Shown piece by piece: positions 23,990 to 35,372 of a DNA stretch of 64,000 bases (the stretch's first letter is position 1; every line of letters starts with the position of its first letter). Both the position numbers and the translations under genes were made by a program. Source of the DNA: Enoplolaimus lenunculus (lineage: Eukaryota > Nematoda > Enoplea > Enoplida > Thoracostomopsidae); assembly GCA_030248215.1 (NCBI GenBank), contig JASANG010001564.1, positions 186,001 to 250,000 of the forward strand, in the 5' to 3' direction. The notes under the pieces were generated by a model. The model was given only the letters and a program-made list of their open reading frames with translations, searched no databases and was not told the DNA's origin.

Positions 23990-26035
23990 AGAGACAGAGA
24001 GAGAGTATCTTTATTGTTTTATATTTCAGAGTCAGGGTGTATATTCAGTATTTCAATTCAAGGATATGATTCACTGTAAAAATATTTAGCCAAAATTTTC
24101 TACGGAATTAATAATCTCATTTGGACACAACTTGTTTGGATTGTATTCCAAAATTCGTTTTAATTGTATTAAAGGTTTTTTGCTAGCAAACAGATGTAAT
24201 ATATGTAAACTGAGTAAAAGTTACTGTTTTTCTCATCCCTCCTAACATTTCGAGAGCTATATATCACCAGTATACCACGCCCCTGTCTCAAACCGTATTC
24301 TCAAATGTGTGCAGCGTCTATTATAAATAAGTACACAAAAACGCAAATAGTGCTACCAGAGAATTTAAGCTTTATTTACGGGGCCAGCGCTTATGTTGCG
24401 GAGGTATTTCTGCCTCGTCAAATCAGATATAAATTCGCAGACTTAAAACGTCAAAAATTGACAAAATTTAATTTTTATAGCAAACTCAAATTGTGCCGTT
24501 GCAAAAATGAGGTTAAAACGAAGAAAAGAACGTTACTTAATGAAAGTAGTGTAAATTTGATGTTTTAGCTTAACCATCCCAATTAAAGTGTTCGTCCTTT
24601 AGGTCCATATCCCGGGTTTACTTTTGGCCTAAAACTTATCAGTGATTATTACTGCTGCATTGTGTAACAGGCTTGTAGCACAGTTTAAAAAAACTTATAA
24701 TAATCCCACTGCAGTAAAATGTTGACGTTCAAAACTGAGAGAATTTGAGTCTTTCAGATTAAAAATCAACGCAAGTATACATTTTTACTCATTACAATCT
24801 TTGACAAGAAATTATTGTGGGGGCAACTCCGTCCAGTTCTGCCCGTAAGTAAACGAGGGTTACTTGTTAAGGAAATTAACAGGAATTTCTATCAATTCAA
24901 CAAATACATAATAGGGGTTATTTACGCTTTCACTCATGCATTTGATGTTATACATGGCTTAGGCTCAGGCTTCGGACAACCCAATTCTAAGCCTGTGGTG
25001 GAGAAGTGTACAAGAGCTTATGCCTATTATAGGGGATGTCTATCGAACGTTAATATCAATTAATGTTTGATGGATAATTACCAGATCTCGTATAAAATTT
25101 TAATTTTTGTGGTATATTTTTGTATTAAGCTCTATTCACATGTGCAATCTTTACCGTGAGAACTTACAGATACAACTTTTCATCGCAGGCGTTTTTCACC
25201 GAAACTTCAGCTGTAAAGGCCCAGCTACAAGCCTTTAGCTTCAACAACTTGTAGCTGTGAATGGGGATTTACGTCCGCTTCGCATAAAGCGATTTTTTGC
25301 AGAGACAAGTAATTTTGATAATTGTTCGCTACTTTAATGAAAATTCGATTCAACAAAAACCTCTAGTACACAATGTGTATTGATTAACAATTATTACGCG
25401 TATACGCACACGAAATCTCCACAACACGTGAGAGCCCTCTGAACGAGAGTAACTGTACTAATCTCCGTCTAGAGAGTAACGGGTTAGTATCCTAGATTGC
25501 AAGTGATATTCTAGATGACATCAAAGGTATTCCCGTGGTCAAGGGCTAATGGAAAAAATTTCAGTTACTGTCTTTAAACGCAATGTACCGCGATTTCGCT
25601 GGAATGGTTTTGCTTCAAAAACTTGCACGTGTGAATAAAATGAACTAAACTTTAATATTTTTTGTTTATATCATAATTATTAATGACATATATTGTAATG
25701 CCTGTTGTATATAAAATTGTCTTTATTTCTCATACTGTAGTATTAAAAGCTTTGATGTATTTCAACGATTTGCAATAATTGAATTTTTTTATTATTTTAG
25801 CATTAATGAGGGTGCGAGCGAATATCCAACGCCGGAAAAATCTACACTTGTATCCGGCGTTTTTTGATATCCGGATGCACCTTGGCATTAACGTATCAAC
25901 AGCGGTCAGGGCACAAACTGTTTGTAATTTTTGCCATAGTTCTTCCTTGAGTTTCTGGAATAGAATGCAAAACCTTCTTATGCATTCTGTTTATAAATGC
26001 CCGTATAAGATTTGACCATTTGATATTTTCATAGC
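23990..26035. other. Intergenic DNA downstream of stomatin
   Basis: A GAGAGACAGAGAGAGAG run begins directly after the stop codon. No clear AATAAA close to the stop. A small TTAGGC-like pair is at 24957-24975. The frames at 24305, 24815 and 25779 show no motif and are not taken as genes. Confidence 0.45.
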
Positions 26036-26195
26036 AGGCGCGTAGACAGCTCGCCTTGCTAAAGGGAGAAAAAATTCAGGAAGGGCATACAAGGGATTTC
26101 GTTAACTTACAAGTATGGTTAAAAAATTTTCTAGGCGGTGGCAAAATTTTTTGGGGGGCCGAGCCCGCCGGCGCCCTCTGGCTACGGGCCCATTT
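26036..26195 (+). repeat. Repeat family G, copy 2
   Basis: GCAGGCGCGTAGAC at the left, GGGCATACAAGG and GGTTAAAAAATTTTCTAGGC inside, and CTGGCTACGGGCC at the right parallel the copy at 9861-10035. Confidence 0.6.
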
Positions 26196-27354
26196 CAGAG
26201 AGGCTATTTTTATAATTGCTTATAGCTTTATATTAGACTATTTTCTGTGAATGTATAATGTACTGTGCATATATTGCTATATTGTGATACTTCCGTTGTT
26301 TTTGACCTTGAGCTTCGGCAGGTATGTGCAGGTGCGAGTCGTCTTCTTGGTTTCATAAAGCAATTTATATCAGTAGTTAGCAAAAATTAAGTGTAACACT
26401 AATAACTGTAATATTTTTGTAAAACAAAGCATCACCTACATCACTTGCATTATCCAGCACAATATTCCGGCAGTGATTATGTTTTACAAGCTGTAGAATT
26501 GTGCTGAAATAAGAGAACCGTGCGCAAAAATGCATTTATCTCAATTATTGCAAAAAAGCATCGAATTATTCCCACTGCAACACTTTGAGCCAGTTGCCAA
26601 ATGAATCAAGAGCGCAGACCGAGATGACTTTAAAAATATTAATATAATTAACTTTTTCTCACACACAAATATTGCCTATTTCATCTGATATATAATTTCA
26701 AGTTAGGCTTCGAATCATGTGGACTGGACTAAGAGGTGTCTATCATCACCGCTCAACTATAGGAGCTTGACACTGAGGCCCGAGGAGGCTTTCACCTTTT
26801 AGTGGCGTGTTGTGCATACTCGCAGTAATTGTTATGCGCTGTGCACACATTGTGCAGCGTTGCTCATAGTCTACTCGGTGTAAGAAATGGTTAATATTGC
26901 TGATTGTTAACTAAAATCCAAGCGACGGTGGTATGCCCATCCCGGCCTAGGCCTTCAACAGGGATCAAAACCAAAATTTCATATTAAGGTTTAGCACTGA
27001 AATACGGTCAGCTTTTCGCTGGATTCGCTCGCAAGTCTTCTTTACTATTACATCTCGTTTGGCGTCCGCTTTCAGAAATTTTTGAATCCGATTCTACTAG
27101 GCATAATTTATGCTAAGCTGATCATAAACCATTTTTTTACTTAATAGAAATGTGGTTGAAAATTCGGAACAATTATACTTAAAAAATTATTAACACGCGT
27201 TAATCACTTAGGAAGTGTAACTTTGGTCTCGTCTTTATTGTGCTGTGTATTGAAGCAAATTTGCTATACCGTCGTATAAACTGATCTATGTATTTTGTCT
27301 TGTGTTTTCTGATGAATTTTTAAATAAATTTGAGTCTAAAATTACTATCGCAAC
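26196..27354. other. Intergenic DNA, nothing recognised
   Basis: No supported exon, RNA gene or repeat with a second copy in the window. Confidence 0.4.
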
Positions 27355-27496
27355 CGCCCATGTTACTTTAAGGGGCGTCCAGGTTACTGGTGGGTCTATA
27401 AAAGAGTAGGTTTAGATTCTAGATTACATTTTTTCTTAGGCTTAGGCTTAGGCTTACGCTTAATCTATTGTTACGCGCCTTAAAGTAACATTGGCC
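27355..27496 (+). mobile_element. Family A element, copy A3 (short form)
   Basis: Ends CATGTTACTTTAAGGGGCG and CGCCTTAAAGTAACATTGGCC-type are inverted repeats. Only one TTAGGC block remains, so this copy is about 60 bases shorter than A1. Flanks ATCGCAAC (27347-27354) and ATCGGAAC (27497-27504) agree at 7 of 8 positions. Confidence 0.9.
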
Positions 27497-27737
27497 ATCG
27501 GAACAATGCAGACTTCACATTCTCAATCAATGAGGTTTATCACATATCACCAGCTGATGGTTTATTCTTGCGTGTCTTCAGATTATTTGCGGTAAAAATT
27601 TCGCATCTCTTTTTTTGGATTCTATATTTTAATATATCGCTATATGCTCTAATTGCTACCAAGCGACAATATTGTTTACCTCAAAATATATTTTATCTCT
27701 ATTATTTTTCAGTTCCGAACTGTTCTTCATTCACAGA

Positions 27738-29936
27738 TTATGGCTGTTTAAAAATCGTCTTAATTATGGGCCGTGGGGGAAGCAGAGTGTCTCCTGCATG
27801 GCGTTGTCTGTAGATCCATCTATGGCTTTTTGAAGACGTCTTACAACATTTCCAGCTCAGCGTTTGCTGGTTTTTACGTATCTTCTGTCTTTCGAGCCTT
27901 GATTTTTCAATCTCCATAAGTGATGTGCGTAAATCTTTCGTTCGTGTTCCTAAATTCGCTAAAAACAACTTTTTCTTTCTTTGTTTTGCATCATTTAACT
28001 GAGCGCTAGTGAACCGTTTTCGCGATTGTTTCCACTCCCGTAATGTTCTTCTACTCCTCAAAACGGTCCCACTTGATTTGCTTGTAGACACTTTTGTTAG
28101 GAGACTAACAGGAGTGTCGCTTCTTCTTACAGGAGAATCGCCTCTTCTTACACTGTCATTTTTTCTTAATGGAGTTCTATCTCTCCTTAATACAAGAGTA
28201 TCGCTTTTTCCTGTTGTTAGTTGTCTCGGTTTCCATGTTTGTTTTGAGTTGCTGCCGTCTTTTGTATATCCTCTTATTGCATTCCTAACTTGATTTTTTC
28301 TCATTCTCCCTTGTTGTTGTATTCTGTTCGCATGAAGTTTACTCCTGGTTTCTCCGCCCGCAAAGCTGAGGTTTCTGGTTGATTTCGAGATAATTTTCTT
28401 GCTGTTTTGCCTTAACACTCCCGCTAACGCATGCTTTCTTGGAAAGTTTTGTCTAATTTTGTATTGGCGGCCCTCACTCAACAGCCTATTACGCTCCTTC
28501 CATGCATTTTTGGTTCGTTCTTTAAACATTCGTTGATTTACTTTTTTTGATTCAAAAACACCTGATAAGCCAATTTCGCCTATTGGCATCTGTTTGCCCA
28601 ACACAGTGTTATTTCTGAATTCGTTTTCAAGTTTTGCGATTGTTACCGTGGGAATGTGTGCCAGCGCACCACCTCGCGTCATTATTCCTTCCAGGTCTTT
28701 TGTTACTTTCGGCTCTGCTCCTATCCCTGGCTCATTTTGTATCTGTTTTTGATTTCCCACGCTTTTTTCTGTTCCCACGTCGTTTTCCTTTTCCATATTC
28801 TTTTTTACCGCATCATCATTTCTTACTCCTACCCAATTTACAACTCCCGCCCCTTTACGGGCCTCTGCTCGCCTTCCTACATCAACGTCCTTTCGCATTT
28901 CCTGCTCCTTGGTGACTCCCAGCCTAACGGGCACCATCAGTCCACTGCGATATTGACGTACTCTGGTCCGCTTGTCGAAAAATTCCCGATACGCTCGTTT
29001 AGACCTTTCATACGACTGTATCATTTCGGCATCGCGTTGCAACTGGCGGATCCGCTCGCGTGACCGACACATATGCCGGTAGCAAACAAACGGCTGAACA
29101 CACCCACAGTATCCAGGACGCCCACAAACGGAACCGGAACCCAGCCGGGCAAGGCACGGCGTTTCCGGTGAGCGTTTGGTTCGGATCGAAGGAAATGCGT
29201 TTGACTGGAATAAGGTGTTGTTCACACTGGACGCTGAATATTCGGCTGAAAAGTCAAAATTTTAAATAAATTCTAGGCCTGGCTTTAATTACGCTGAATT
29301 AATAATTGGAAGAATTCAGTGGCTTATCGACAACTTAACAACAGTCTGTACTGAATAAGGATTTTTGCCAAACTAAAATTCTCCGGATCGTATAAGAATA
29401 CGTATCGGCTGGCGAGAAAGTCACAAAAAGTTTGGTTTGCAAATTGTTATATGGGGCAATGTGAAAATTTGCGTCCGACGCTTAAGATCATCTGACGGCA
29501 AAGAACGGGTTTGAAATAGTCAAAAAGCATAACATAACTCTAATATTCCGTGGTCCATGTAATAGAATAGAACAGGGTATGATCGTTTTCTAGCGCCGCT
29601 GTAATTCGGTCAGTTGCTTTGGACTAGTTTTTTGCTTAGGCTTAGGCTTCGGCTTAGGCTCCAGGCTTAGGAATACGCTCATCCTTTACGCTTAGGCTTA
29701 GGCTTAGGCTTACGCTTACGAATGTGGTTATACTACTGTTCTGGCCCTGTTCTATACATGGGTCTATTCCGCTAAGGCTGTATGAAGCCGTGAAGGATAA
29801 GACTTATTGAAAAGGACCAATTTTCTAATAATACCCGTATTAGGCCTTTTTACAAAACATTCAACTTACCATGAAGAAGTTTTAGCAATACGCTGTTGAG
29901 TATCGTTGCAATCAAACTGATTTGCAGTAATAACAT
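27738..29936 (-). CDS. Secreted, highly basic protein with an N-terminal six-cysteine motif, two exons
   Basis: Exon 1 (29936-29870) and exon 2 (29245-27738) join across an intron with GTAAGT and TTTTCAG ends; the split codon gives alanine. The product is 524 residues. Residues 1-23 are a clear signal peptide (MLLLQISLIATILNSVLLKL then LHA). A dibasic KR site follows shortly before the cysteines. Next is a compact six-cysteine stretch with spacing C-x9-C-x5-C-x1-C-x5-C-x4-C, which could form three disulfides. The remaining roughly 440 residues are rich in Lys, Arg, Ser and Asn, with a short Arg/Asp repeat (VRRGDSPVRRSDTP and neighbours) and no visible membrane segment. I do not recognise the family. 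The intron (29246-29869) carries a family B element. A donor-like TGTTGTAAGA near 27845 could mean the last ~35 residues belong to an intron. Confidence 0.75.
29552..29764 (+). mobile_element. Family B element, copy B8, inside an intron
   Basis: Ends GGTCCATGTAATAGAATAG and CTGTTCTATACATGGGTC are inverted repeats. Two blocks of clean TTAGGC repeats are present. Flanks TATTCCGT and TATTCCGC agree at 7 of 8. It lies in the single intron of the secreted basic protein gene. Confidence 0.9.
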
Positions 29937-30048
29937 ACTTTTGGATATAGCGGTTAATTTCGAGTTAAACCATGCATATATTTCGTTAAAATATCAATTA
30001 GTCATGGTACTCTTTGTGCAAAAATAAACCTACGCCTATAAGCCTCTG

Positions 30049-30276
30049 GGCCAATGTTACTTTAAGGAAAGTAGCAGTAGATTAAGCGTATTCCTAAGCC
30101 TAATAGCCTAAGCCTAAGCGTTACAAAAATGAGTTCCTAAGCCTAAGTCTAAGCGTGGCAGAAATGAGTTCCTAAGCCTAAACCTAAGCCTAAGCGAAAA
30201 AACGTATTCTGGAATCTAAACCTACTATTTTATAGACCCACCAGAAACCTGGACGCCCCTTAAAGTAACATTGGCC
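30049..30276 (-). mobile_element. Family A element, copy A4
   Basis: The left end is GGCCAATGTTACTTTAAGG and the right end CGCCCCTTAAAGTAACATTG then GCC. Three GCCTAA blocks are separated by two copies of an AAAATGAGTTCCTAAGCC spacer. A perfect 8-base duplication AGCCTCTG flanks it (30041-30048 and 30277-30284). This is the best-preserved family A copy. A TGTTGTGCTATAC family C-like terminus begins immediately after, with no matching right end seen. Confidence 0.93.
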
Positions 30277-30722
30277 AGCCTCTGTGTTGTGCTATACTCG
30301 CTGTGCGCCACCGGACGCCGCTTCGGCTCTGAGAAGGCTCTATTAAAAAATGTTATTTCGCGGAGGTAGCGCCTTTATGGAACATGTGGACCAAACACAA
30401 CCCCTCGTTACAGTATCGCTACTATCCTAATGTGCAGAATAAGTCGTGCAAATATGGCCAAGACAATACCACCAACGAAGCGTGGAAGAAAGGGAAGTAT
30501 TTTTGTTACAAAGAAAGGCAATTTTTCGAACGACAATTCTAGGAACCGTTAGATGATTTTGGAAAGTGATATTTCTGAGTTTGCTTGTCGTCCAGCGCCG
30601 TCTGTCACCATGCGACGCACATGTCGAGCTAATTAAATCAAACTAGTTAGTAGTTGGGATAGGAAATTGGCTACTGTCCCCTCATTGCTATTTCCAGTTT
30701 CAAATTATTTTTTGGTAACCAG

Positions 30723-31078
30723 CAGGGTGTAACAGAATATCTGTTTCCGGTTCCGTTTCCTGCAAAAAGCGGTGTCTGTTTCTAACTAGTTATTTAATAA
30801 CGTAACTTGCAATTTTTTGTCACAGATATGCTATAAATGTTTGAAATGAAATAAAAACTACTAAATTCATCCAAAATGTTAAAAATTTCGTTGCATCGGC
30901 CTTTTTGTCTTTACTATTGTTCAAAAACCGGTGAATACATGTTCGCCTCAATTGTGTTGGCAGAAAATAAAATATTTTTTGAAACTATTATTCGTGTTCC
31001 GTTTCCGTTTCTGTCATTTTGATAATGATTACTATCCGTTTCCGTTTCGGTTATTATTATCCGTTTAAGTACACACTG
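30723..31078. mobile_element. hAT-type element with CAGGGTG end, family E copy 1
   Basis: The left end CAGGGTGTAACAG and the right end TTAAGTACACACTG are imperfect inverted repeats; CAGGGTG is a common hAT terminus. The interior has TTTCCGGTTCCGTTTCC and TATCCGTTTCCGTTTCGG near the ends. Flanks GTAACCAG and GCATCCAG agree at 6 of 8. The interior is homologous to 34130-34420. Confidence 0.75.
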
Positions 31079-32953
31079 GCATCCAGCAACCGGAATAATT
31101 GATATCAGCAAAAACCAACCAGAAAAAATACAATATGTCCTGAGCTACATTCGTGTCGCCTACAAATACAAAAGCTAAATCATTTTAGCATCATTGAAGC
31201 ATAGCTGAAACACTAAAGATTTCAGTTCAGTTGCCGCTCTCGAGCGCATAAAAGCGGTGAAAAATCTTGCAACAAATTATGATTTTTGCACATTTAAACT
31301 CCAAAACCACGGCTGCCTTCTGTTTTTTTATTAATATTTGTTCAAATTTTTCTTTATTTGCTTAGATTCTATAGTTCTTAACAAAAAATAAATTTGTTTG
31401 TTTCTCATCAAAACACACTGAGAAAATATTAGTTTTAAACCAAACAATTCAGAAAGTCGTGGGGTGGGACGTGCACCCACGTTACAGACAGAAACAGACA
31501 ATTGTTGGTGAGTAAATGATTTAAATAATCTTGACTGTTCACATCATGACGTGGTTTTCCTAAATGTTGGGCCCTTCAGTGAGTTTCCTGGCAATTTAAA
31601 GGGCAATTGTTGAATGCCCAGACTTTGCAGGAAAGCGTCTTAAAATGAAAAAGTTGACCACAATCTGCAGATCCAGTATTCTGATATATATATCACATAA
31701 ATAAATTAATTAAATGATGAATTTGTCAAACATTTACGAACAGGCAGCATTTATTTGAAAATTCGGACAAATTTTCAAATAAATGTTGCTTGTTCCTAAA
31801 TTCCTAAATGTCTGTCCAATGCTTAGTTTAATTTATATTTATATCTATATATATAGATATATATATATCATATATCATATATATCATATATCATATATAT
31901 GATGTAACATGCGCAACAGTTATTTTTTCGACAATGCATTTCTCGTTTCTGCCGGAAAACAGTCTACCCACCGGATGGCTGTAAATTTTGCATTTGCTTC
32001 TAAGAGCAAACGTTTTGAAGCATTTTAGGCTAATTTTGCACATTCAGCACTTCAAACCGGATGTATTCGACATTTATTGTAGTGCTAGAGTGATCGATAA
32101 CAACTTTACCGGAACTACCGTTGAAAAACTACTAGCATACCTGAACTATACCCGAACCAAGGGTTCTTCAAGCATGAAGAAATTGTTTTGAATACCATTT
32201 CCGGTACATTTAAAGTATGTGAACGATTGTTAATTCCAAACGCATTTGATTTCGAAACGTTGGAAGCAAATAAAATCTGCTAAATTTTACAACAATAACT
32301 TGAGATTCTTAAGTCTAAACGTTAATCTAAGGTTAAGCCTAAGCCTAAGCCTAAGCACATACGCAAAGGTTTGTATTTAATTCGCGACTTGGTCTATTGG
32401 AAAAGTTAAAATTTGCCAATAAAAACAATTTTTTTGCTTTTTTGGTATTCAAAAATATTTAGCAGATAACGCGGTTTGTTGTCGTAATATTTGGCACACA
32501 TTTATGACCTTTTAAGCTGTTTTGGCAACTCAAATTATAGGGTATTTTTGATCAAGACAAGACAATGATGTCGTTGCAATTTTGACTCCACTCCCTGTAT
32601 TTGGTGGTACACCTGGACCGGTAGCCATACGGGGATACTAAAGAAGCTCGCTCCAAGAACGCAGTCAGGCGGGTTAGGAGTCAAACCTGCCCGTTTTTGC
32701 CAGTTTTATACTTGAACTATAGAAACTATAATTTGTAACTTAAAAATACATTTCAAAACTATTATTGAACCCACCCCCTGACTCGAACGTCGTCAAAATC
32801 TTAGCTGCGCCCGAGCTTAATTTCCAATAATTGATCTTGCTTGAAATGATTTTGATTGCATGCAAATTAGTCAAAAAGTCCTCATCCCTTGTTTACTAAT
32901 TTTTGTTTCTGCAACCTCAGCCTCTCACTTCCCTTGTTGGCTACTGGACTGGT
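31079..32953. other. Intergenic DNA with TA microsatellite and a small TTAGGC cluster
   Basis: 31838-31905 is a (TATA/ATATC)n stretch. 32313-32360 contains several GCCTAA units in a row without transposon ends. No exon supported. Confidence 0.5.
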
Positions 32954-33168
32954 GGCCCATGTATAGAACAGGACCGGAGCAGTGGTATAAGCATATTCCT
33001 AATCCTAAGCTTAATCCTAGGCCTAAGTCTAAGCGTAAGGATAAGCCTATTCCTAAGCCTAACCGTAAGCTTAGGCCTATGCCTAAGCAAAAAATTTAGC
33101 CTAAAGCTTAAATTGACTCTACTACGGCCCCTCCGCAAAACGATCTGACCCTGTTCTATACATGGGCC
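32954..33168 (-). mobile_element. Family B element, copy B9
   Basis: The ends GGCCCATGTATAGAACAGG and CCTGTTCTATACATGGGCC are exact inverted repeats over 19 bases, the best pair in the window. The core ATAAGCATATTCC is followed by many CCTAAG-type units. Flanks GGACTGGT and GGTTTGGT agree at 6 of 8. Short frames through it are shadows of the repeat. Confidence 0.92.
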
Positions 33169-33692
33169 GGTTTGGTTATACCGCAAAAACCATCTGTCTG
33201 TGATTCATTCAATACCACACTATAGATGCTTACCTCTGTTTTTAATACGGCTTTAAATTTTGCCAATTTTTTGTTTGAGTTCAAACTATTTTTCAATACA
33301 AGAGCATGTAGCTATCTCCAGTTTGTGTGATAAATGCAAAAAATTTTCAAAATCAGACCATTTTTGCGGCAAACGCTACCTGAATCAGAATTGGCTGTGA
33401 AACGATATGGCAAAAGTTTCAAAATGTATAAAAGAAACAAATTCTGTACATGGATTTTTCAAAAATTAAAATTGTATTTTTTTGAATTTTAGAATTGTAA
33501 AACAGCTTATCCGGTAAATCAACTGAAGGCATCAGTTATCATCGATCTTATATTATTTGACAGGTTTCGGTTTCTGGTTTTATTAAGATGCATAGGAGCA
33601 TTAGCTTAGAATTTAAACCAGGCGTTGCTTTGTCTCGGTTCTTCTCATGTTTCATAGTTTTTCCGCAAGACAGAATCTATAATCATGTAACT

Positions 33693-34434
33693 AAGGGTGT
33701 ATATTGTAGTGAACCGAATGAGAGGGATAATAAGAGCGGGGACCTCATTTTGACGTCCAATCAATAGGAGTACGTATACCTAATAATAGTTCGTAAGCAG
33801 ATATAGTACCTAAACTCTAATTGGACTCCATAAATGTCAATTATCAATAATTGTAGCAGATAAACGACTACAGGCCTAAATAAAGTTGAGCTCGAAACTT
33901 TAAAGCATACTTAATAGTACTTATGTTTTAAAAGTACAATCCTAAGTACAACTTTGCATTATCGCTCAAGTTTTCGGTACAAGACAAATAAACGTTTAGC
34001 TACTTACCGGATAGTTGCACTACCGGATCCTTCCTGTTATTCGGGTCACTACAGCATCAGGGTGTAATGGGTTTTCCCTTTGCGGTAGGTATCCGTTTCA
34101 GTTCCCATGAAATACCGGAAATTCCATTATTCTTATGCTCAAAATTAATTATAAATCTCCCTATATCGCAATGTTTTATTACAGATATGCTGCAATCGTT
34201 TGAAATGAAATAAAAATTGCAAAATGCATCCAAAACCTTAAAAAATTATTATGCATCCGCCATTTTTTCTTTAAAGTTTCAAAAAGCCCAGTGAATATTT
34301 GCACGTTTTAGTTTTTGTTGGCAGAAAAAATAAAACATCTTTGAAAGTTTTATACTTCAAGATCCGTTTTCGATATTTCGATTACTATCCGTTTCCGTTT
34401 CAGTCCGTTATTTTTACTATCCACTTACACCCTT
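33693..34434. mobile_element. hAT-type family E copy 2, interrupted by a family F element
   Basis: The right end is TACACCCTT (34426-34434), whose complement AAGGGTGTA is at 33693-33701. The interior 34130-34420 is homologous to family E copy 1 (AAATGCATCCAAAAC, TTGGCAGAAAA and CCGTTTCCGTTTC in the same order). The second AGGGTGTA at 34059-34066 suggests that the family F element between them split this terminus. The 8-base outer flanks agree at 5 of 8. Confidence 0.6.
33702..34058. mobile_element. Family F element, copy 1
   Basis: The left end TGTAGTGAACCGAATGAGAG and the right end ATTCGGGTCACTACA are inverted repeats. The interior is homologous along its length to 54512-54957 (TTCGTAAGC, CTCCATAAATGTCAATTATC, CTTTGCATTATCGCTCAAG). 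An 8-base direct repeat AGGGTGTA lies on both sides, but this needs 5 extra bases at the right end. Confidence 0.72.
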
Positions 34435-34880
34435 GTGTATATACCCTCGGCGGACGAAAAGTAATTTGGTATTCAAAAAGGATTGTATCCGCTTTGCTGA
34501 CCCTTCTGAAATTTTGGTAACCGATATTTTGTAAGTCATTAATTGTAAGATTACAAAATGAGATATAGACGACATATTACTAGTTGTCTGCTCGATTCAA
34601 ATTCTTTGTCTTTTTTACCGAAATTTTAAAACGATTCGCCGCGTTGTTCTTGGGGTCACACGTGTTTTCTGTACCGCGTGAATATGGTGTACATTGTAAA
34701 TTTTTGAGTACACTAATCAGAGAAATAAAAAATTGTCACTGAACTTTTGCCAAGAAAACATTTTTAAGTTTATCAAATTGTTTCTTCGTTTTTTACCCCA
34801 AAATGTTTTTAACTTTCACTGAAATTGAAAAAACTTACAATTTTGAAGATTTTGTTCCACAGTTTGTTTCATCAAACTGA

Positions 34881-35043
34881 GAGTTGTGCTATAGTTGTTG
34901 TACTGCGCCGCACATCAACAGATTTCTGTTTAACAATTGATATGCTATTCCGTGCCGGCAATAAACATGTATTATGGTACGGCATGGATGGCGCCGGACG
35001 GTAACGGACACCGTTGGACGTCATGAAATGTATTGCGCCACCC
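34881..35043. mobile_element. Family C element, copy C2
   Basis: Left end GAGTTGTGCTATAG, right end ATTGCGCCACCC. Internal GCGCCGCAC and GCGCCGGACGGTAACGGAC are family C core motifs. TTA follows the right end; the left neighbour is TGA, so the target duplication is not preserved. Confidence 0.6.
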
Positions 35044-35088
35044 TTATAGTTACGATTTCAAAGCCTACCGCTGCTCGTAGAGAAATTG

Positions 35089-35266
35089 GGCCAGAGTATG
35101 AAACTGCGCCGTAACAGTTGTATGTAAGCATATTCCTAAGCCTAAAGCCTAAGCTTAAGTGCAGGATAACCCGATACCTAAACCTAAGCAAAAAATAGTC
35201 TGAAGCTAAGGTTACTGTATTGCAGTCCCGCGAAAAAACGGTCTGCCACTGATATATACATGGGCC
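35089..35266 (-). mobile_element. Family B element, copy B10
   Basis: The ends are GGCCAGAGTATGAAAC and GATATATACATGGGCC. The core GTAACAGTTG..TAAGCATATTCC, CCTAAG units and GCAGTCCCGCGAAAAAACGG are present. Flanks AGAAATTG and GCAAATTG agree at 6 of 8. Confidence 0.85.
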
Positions 35267-35281
35267 GCAAATTGCAAGAAA

Positions 35282-35372
35282 TTTGGATGGTTACTACTTT
35301 TAGCCTAAAGTTTAAACTGAATCTATTACAGCCTCGCCGGAAAACTATCCGGACCTGTTCTAAACATGGGCC
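35282..35372 (-). mobile_element. Family B element, right half only
   Basis: TTTTAGCCTAAAGTTTAAAC, then CAGCCTCGCCGGAAAACTAT and CCTGTTCTAAACATGGGCC match the right half of family B. It begins 15 bases after copy B10, so the two may reflect a tandem or repeated insertion. Confidence 0.7.

Noticed and set aside
28009-29269. Plus-strand frames over the secreted basic protein gene
   Set aside because: Shadows of the minus-strand exon, which has a matching signal-peptide exon and splice sites.
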